Origin: Verrucomicrobiota bacterium
GTDB taxonomy: Bacteria; Verrucomicrobiota; Verrucomicrobiia; Opitutales; UBA953
Assembly: GCA_005798925.1 (NCBI GenBank)
Contig: SYID01000153.1
Span: forward strand, 1-9,493
Reading direction: 5' to 3'
DNA: 9,493 nucleotides
Part shown: positions 6,406 through 9,493 of the stretch, piece after piece
Layout of the letters: every line of letters starts with the position of its first letter
Position numbering within the stretch: the first letter of the stretch is position 1
Notes under the pieces: model-generated
What the model was told of the DNA's origin: nothing
Database searches by the model: none
The model's input: only the letters and a program-made list of their open reading frames with translations
Program-made: the position numbers and the translations under genes

Positions 6406-8268
6406 GTGGCCCGCATCTCCCGCAGATCCATCGACGAGCTCCGCCAACGGGCCGATATCGTCGCGCTCGCGGGCGATTACACGCAGATGAAGCAGCGCGG
6501 GCGCGACTGGTGGGGCCTGAGCCCGTTCAAATCCGAGAAAAGCCCCTCCTTCAAGGTCAACCCCGAGACCGGCCTCTGGTACTGCTTCTCCACCCAGCAA
6601 GGCGGCGACGCCTTCAAGCTCGTGATGACCCGCGAAGGCCTCGATTTCCCGGAATCGATCGAACGCGTCGCCACCCGCTTCGGCTTCAAGCTGGAATACG
6701 AGACCGGCGGCGACGGCCGGAACGAGAAATCCTTCCGCGGCCAGCTCCTCGAGATCCACGAGCTGGTCACCGACTACTGGCGGCGTTGCTTCCTCGAAGA
6801 CCCGGTCCACGGCGCGTGGATCCGCGACTACTGGACCAGGCAGCGCAAGTTCAGCCTCGAGGTCGCCGACGACTTCGGCGTCGGCTTCGCCCCCGTCGAC
6901 GATTCCAAGCTCATCCCCGGCCTGCTCGCCAAGGGCTACGCGAAAGACGCCCTCGCGCAGACCGGCCTCTTCTTCGGTGTGGACCGCGTGCCCGACCCGC
7001 TGCGCTGGCGCTGCCGCTTCCGCGGCCGCCTCGTCATCCCGATCCGCGACATCCAAGGCCGCGTGATCGCCTTCACCGCCCGACAGCTCGACATCACCCC
7101 GCAGGACGACCCTTCGCGCGAGGCGAAATACGTCAACTCACCCGAGACCGAGCTGTTCAAGAAATCCCGCACCGTGTTCAACCTCGACCGGGCCCGCATG
7201 ACGCGCAAGGACGCCGACCCCTTCGTGCTCGTCGAAGGCCAGCTTGACGCCATCCGCTGCCACTCCGCCGGCATCCCCGGCGCCATCGCCGCCCAAGGCA
7301 CGGCCGTGACCGAGGAACACCTCCAGCAGCTCCGGCGCTTCACCCAACGCCTCGTCGTCTTCCTCGATTCCGACGCCGCCGGCCAGAAGGCCGCGCTGCG
7401 CCTGCTGCCCATCGGCCTGCGCGAAGGCCTCGACATCCGCTTCCTGTCGCTGCCCGGCGGCAAGGACCCGGACGAATATTTCTCGACGCACGACGGGTCT
7501 TCCTGGACGGCCCTCGTCGCGGGCGCCCGCAGCGCCATGCAGTTCTGCGTGCAGTCCCTCATCCCCGAGGGCTCGGTCAACCTGCCGTTGACCAGCCGAC
7601 TGAGCCTCCTGGAGACGCTCTTCCCCATCGTCGAGCAGGCCGGCGCCGAGGAGATCGTCCGCGAGGCCCTCAACGAGGCCGCCCGTCACGCCGGCATCGG
7701 CATCCGCGAGATGCACATGGCCTACGAGCGGCATCGGGCCCAATCCCAGTCCCAGCGTCCCGCCGCCCAGCTCGGCGGCGCCCCTGACCCTAGCCCCGCC
7801 CCGGTTGTCAAGGGGGGGGGCTTGACAACGCCGGAGGAGGATTTGATACTCTTTCTCCTGCGGCATGAAGCCTATTTCGTCCCTATCGCCCAGTGCCTGC
7901 CGCTCGAATGGATCGACGCGTCCGGACGGGGCGGTCTGCTCCTGCTGGCCCTGCTCAACGAAGCCGCGCAGGGCCATTTCAACGGACTCCGCGACGCCGT
8001 GAGCGCCTTGGACGACGAACTGCGCACCGAGGCCGCCCGCCTTTCCGCCGAAAGCTACGCCGGGCGCGACGACGAGAAGGACATCCTGCCGCGCGCCAAC
8101 ACCATCCTGAAGTCTTTCCACGCCCGCCACGTGCAGGCCCTCGTCCGCCGCCTCGACGGCCGGATCGCCGCCACGCCTCGCGACGACGTCGCCACGCTCA
8201 ACGCGCTCCAGGCCGAGAAGATCGCCCTGCGCCGCACCCACGCCACGCCGCCCGCCCTCACCGCCTGA
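6406..8268 (+). CDS. dnaG: DNA primase DnaG with a degenerate zinc-binding domain
   Basis: DnaG makes the RNA primers for DNA replication and works with the replicative helicase. The 620-residue product carries an N-terminal domain aligned to the CHC2 zinc domain (about 1-95), the catalytic core with FRGRLVIPIRD and KYVNSPETELFKKSR, and the TOPRIM metal-binding motifs VEG (E277) and DSD (D321, D323). A Pro/Ala/Gln/Gly linker follows (about 446-478), then a helical C-terminal domain (about 479-620) in the place of the DnaB-binding domain. The zinc ligands C-x2-H-x17-C-x2-C are largely lost: S39, K42, C60 and T63 occupy those positions at exact spacing. I chose GTG at 6406 because the family's N-terminus (RISRRSIDELRQRADIV) begins right after it; an upstream in-frame TTG at 6352 would add 18 residues translated through the tandem repeats. 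rpoD follows after 10 bases. Confidence 0.93.
   Translation: MARISRRSIDELRQRADIVALAGDYTQMKQRGRDWWGLSPFKSEKSPSFKVNPETGLWYCFSTQQGGDAFKLVMTREGLDFPESIERVATRFGFKLEYETGGDGRNEKSFRGQLLEIHELVTDYWRRCFLEDPVHGAWIRDYWTRQRKFSLEVADDFGVGFAPVDDSKLIPGLLAKGYAKDALAQTGLFFGVDRVPDPLRWRCRFRGRLVIPIRDIQGRVIAFTARQLDITPQDDPSREAKYVNSPETELFKKSRTVFNLDRARMTRKDADPFVLVEGQLDAIRCHSAGIPGAIAAQGTAVTEEHLQQLRRFTQRLVVFLDSDAAGQKAALRLLPIGLREGLDIRFLSLPGGKDPDEYFSTHDGSSWTALVAGARSAMQFCVQSLIPEGSVNLPLTSRLSLLETLFPIVEQAGAEEIVREALNEAARHAGIGIREMHMAYERHRAQSQSQRPAAQLGGAPDPSPAPVVKGGGLTTPEEDLILFLLRHEAYFVPIAQCLPLEWIDASGRGGLLLLALLNEAAQGHFNGLRDAVSALDDELRTEAARLSAESYAGRDDEKDILPRANTILKSFHARHVQALVRRLDGRIAATPRDDVATLNALQAEKIALRRTHATPPALTA
7804..7829. repeat. 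9-bp inverted repeat enclosing a G run in the dnaG linker
   Basis: GTTGTCAAG (7804-7812) and CTTGACAAC (7821-7829) are exact reverse complements flanking eight G (nine G in a row counting 7812). The element lies in the low-complexity linker between the catalytic and C-terminal domains of DnaG, where amino-acid constraint is weak, encoding VVKGGGLTT. It could be an operator overlapping the adjacent promoter, an RNA hairpin, or both. Geometry (9-8-9) is operator-like, but I recognise no known regulator's consensus. Confidence 0.7.
7822..7850 (+). promoter_or_regulatory. Internal sigma-70-type promoter within dnaG, reading towards rpoD
   Basis: A perfect -35 hexamer TTGACA (7822-7827) is followed, after exactly 17 bases, by GATACT (7845-7850), which matches TATAAT at four of six positions including the key A2 and final T. 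Transcription would start near 7857 and reach the rpoD ATG at 8279 with a leader of roughly 420 bases. In E. coli, rpoD is also transcribed from promoters inside dnaG, so the arrangement has precedent. The -35 box sits within the right arm of the inverted repeat at 7804-7829, which suggests possible control. No matching -10 box serves the mirror-image TTGACA on the minus strand. Confidence 0.6.
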
Positions 8269-8278
8269 TTTCCCACCG

Positions 8279-9493
8279 ATGCCCGACAAGAAGAACAAGA
8301 AGACCACCGACAAGCCGGCCAAAGCCTCGAGACAGGCCAAGCCGCCCGTCAAAGCCGCGAAGATCCCGGCCAGGCCGGCGCCGAAGAACCCGGTGAAAGC
8401 CGCGCCCGCCAAGCCCGCGGGCAAGATCGCCGCGCAGGGCAAGCCGGCGGCCAAGAATCCGCCGCCCGTCAAGCCGGTCGCGAAGGCCATGCCCGCCCCC
8501 GCGGCCAAGATCCCGGCCAAGCCCATCGCCACGCCGGTCGTCAGCCGCGACATCAACGAGAAGGTGCAGCAGCTCGTCAGCCTTTCCAAGAAGAACGGCT
8601 ACGTGACCGTCCAGAACATCAACGAGATCATTCCCGACAGCGCCACCGACCCGGAGCTGATCGAGAACATCATGAACATCCTGGACAACCTCGACATCAA
8701 GCTCCTCGACGAGGACGAGGTCGAGACGTACCGGAAGAAGGTGGAAGACTCCGAGGAGGAAGCCGCCCGCACGGTCCCGGCCGACGCTCCTTACGACCCC
8801 TTCAACGTCTACCTGAAACAGATGGGGCACAAGCCGCTGCTCACCCGCGAACAGGAGGTCGAGATCTCCAAGCGCATCGAGGACGCCGAGCTGCGCGCCC
8901 AGGAATTCCTCTTCTCCTGCTGGCTCACCCTGCCCTACCAGCTCGACCTCGCGCTGAAGGTGCTCCGCAAGGAAGAGCGCTTCGACAAGGTCGTCATCGA
9001 CAAGAAGGTCGAATCCCGCGACGCCTACTACAAGATGCTGCCGAAGGCCACCGACGAGTGCGCCAAGCTCAAGGCGAGGCTCGACAAGGGCTGGCAGAAA
9101 TACCTCGACGAGTCCGACGCCCCGAAAAAGGCGAAGGCCCGCGAAGCCTACCGCAAGATCGAGGTGACCGCCAAGGAAGGCTGCAAGGACATCCTCCGGA
9201 AATTCTGCTTCAAGATGAAGCTCTTCGAGGAGTGGCTCGAACTGCCCGACATCAAGGGCGACATCGAGGACTCCCGCAACCTCGTCGAACCGACCATCGT
9301 CGTCCGCGGCCCGGTCCGCGCGAAGAAGGCCGTCAAGCAGGAGATCTCCGCCTCCCGCACCCGCGAGATCGAGCTCCGCTGGCGCCTCACGCCGACCGAG
9401 CTCCTGCACCTCTCCCGCAACGTCCGCAAACACCTCGACGAGGCGCAGCGCGCCAAGACCGAGATGGTCGAGCAGAACCTCCGCCTCGTCATC
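8279..9493 (+). CDS. rpoD: RNA polymerase primary sigma factor RpoD (sigma-70), N-terminal 405 residues
   Basis: The primary sigma factor directs RNA polymerase to housekeeping promoters. The visible part starts at ATG 8279, 10 bases after the dnaG stop, and runs off the right edge in frame. Residues 1-88 are a Lys/Ala/Pro-rich, probably disordered tail. Residues about 90-155 match region 1.1 (INEKVQQLVSLSKKNGYVT, then DIKLLDEDEVE). Region 1.2 follows at about 172-201 (YDPFNVYLKQMGHKPLLTRE). A charged helical non-conserved region of about 190 residues comes next, shorter than that of E. coli. The last residues, AKTEMVEQNLRLVI (392-405), are the start of region 2.1; regions 2.2 to 4.2 lie outside the window. 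No Shine-Dalgarno precedes the ATG, so translation may be coupled to dnaG. The presence of region 1.1 and the dnaG neighbour support a primary rather than alternative sigma. Confidence 0.93.
   Translation, partial: MPDKKNKKTTDKPAKASRQAKPPVKAAKIPARPAPKNPVKAAPAKPAGKIAAQGKPAAKNPPPVKPVAKAMPAPAAKIPAKPIATPVVSRDINEKVQQLVSLSKKNGYVTVQNINEIIPDSATDPELIENIMNILDNLDIKLLDEDEVETYRKKVEDSEEEAARTVPADAPYDPFNVYLKQMGHKPLLTREQEVEISKRIEDAELRAQEFLFSCWLTLPYQLDLALKVLRKEERFDKVVIDKKVESRDAYYKMLPKATDECAKLKARLDKGWQKYLDESDAPKKAKAREAYRKIEVTAKEGCKDILRKFCFKMKLFEEWLELPDIKGDIEDSRNLVEPTIVVRGPVRAKKAVKQEISASRTREIELRWRLTPTELLHLSRNVRKHLDEAQRAKTEMVEQNLRLVI

Noticed and set aside
6383..6425. TTGACA hexamers upstream of dnaG as a working sigma-70 promoter
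   Set aside because: Nothing resembling a -10 box lies 16-18 bases downstream of either copy, and transcripts would start inside the dnaG coding sequence.
7138..8589. Minus-strand frame of 483 codons across the dnaG/rpoD junction
   Set aside because: It spans the boundary of two well-supported plus-strand genes and shows no family features; the Gly/Ala-rich start is just the complement of the rpoD tail.
8258..9433. Minus-strand frame of 391 codons opposite rpoD
   Set aside because: Leu/Val/Asp/Gly-rich shadow of the rpoD frame.

Overview
The window is GC-rich and densely coding. It most likely comes from a member of the Verrucomicrobiota, probably class Opitutia (Opitutae). The strongest clue is the 1439-residue protein at 1270-5589, whose order SGNH-like, PVC-type dehydrogenase, HEAT, Pirellula/Verrucomicrobium-type heme c is characteristic of the Planctomycetota/Verrucomicrobiota. 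A zinc-ligand-poor DnaG and an RpoD with a long Lys/Ala/Pro tail are compatible with this. The lineage call is an inference from protein character, not from a search.

Left end (1-1153): two tRNA anticodon-loop modification genes diverge from an 85-bp spacer. On the minus strand is the N-terminal part of trhO (U34 hydroxylase, running off the left edge). On the plus strand is trmO/tsaA (N6-methylation of t6A37), with a TTG start. A perfect 15-nt palindrome lies in the spacer.

Middle (1154-6287): after an AT-rich inverted repeat comes the large exported PVC-type cytochrome-like protein. It is followed, with a one-base stop/start overlap (TGATG), by a small TPR lipoprotein. Both should work outside the cytoplasm. 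Substrate and partners are unknown. The N-terminal SGNH-like domain lacks the usual catalytic serine.

Right end (6288-9493): dnaG (GTG start at 6406) and rpoD (from 8279, cut by the right edge) are 10 nt apart. They form the dnaG-rpoD core of the macromolecular-synthesis operon, without rpsU directly upstream.

The most interesting signals are nucleotide-level elements around dnaG: (i) a possible 18-codon leader ORF ending 5 nt before the dnaG start; (ii) two tandem copies of a 12-mer containing TTGACA; (iii) inside the interdomain linker of dnaG, a perfect 9-bp inverted repeat enclosing a run of G; (iv) overlapping its right arm, a TTGACA-17-GATACT promoter pointing at rpoD. The G run (nine G) is placed so that slippage by +1 or -1 would end the protein just before the helicase-binding domain. 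No tRNA, rRNA, CRISPR array or insertion sequence was seen, and no gene-free stretch exceeds 300 bases.
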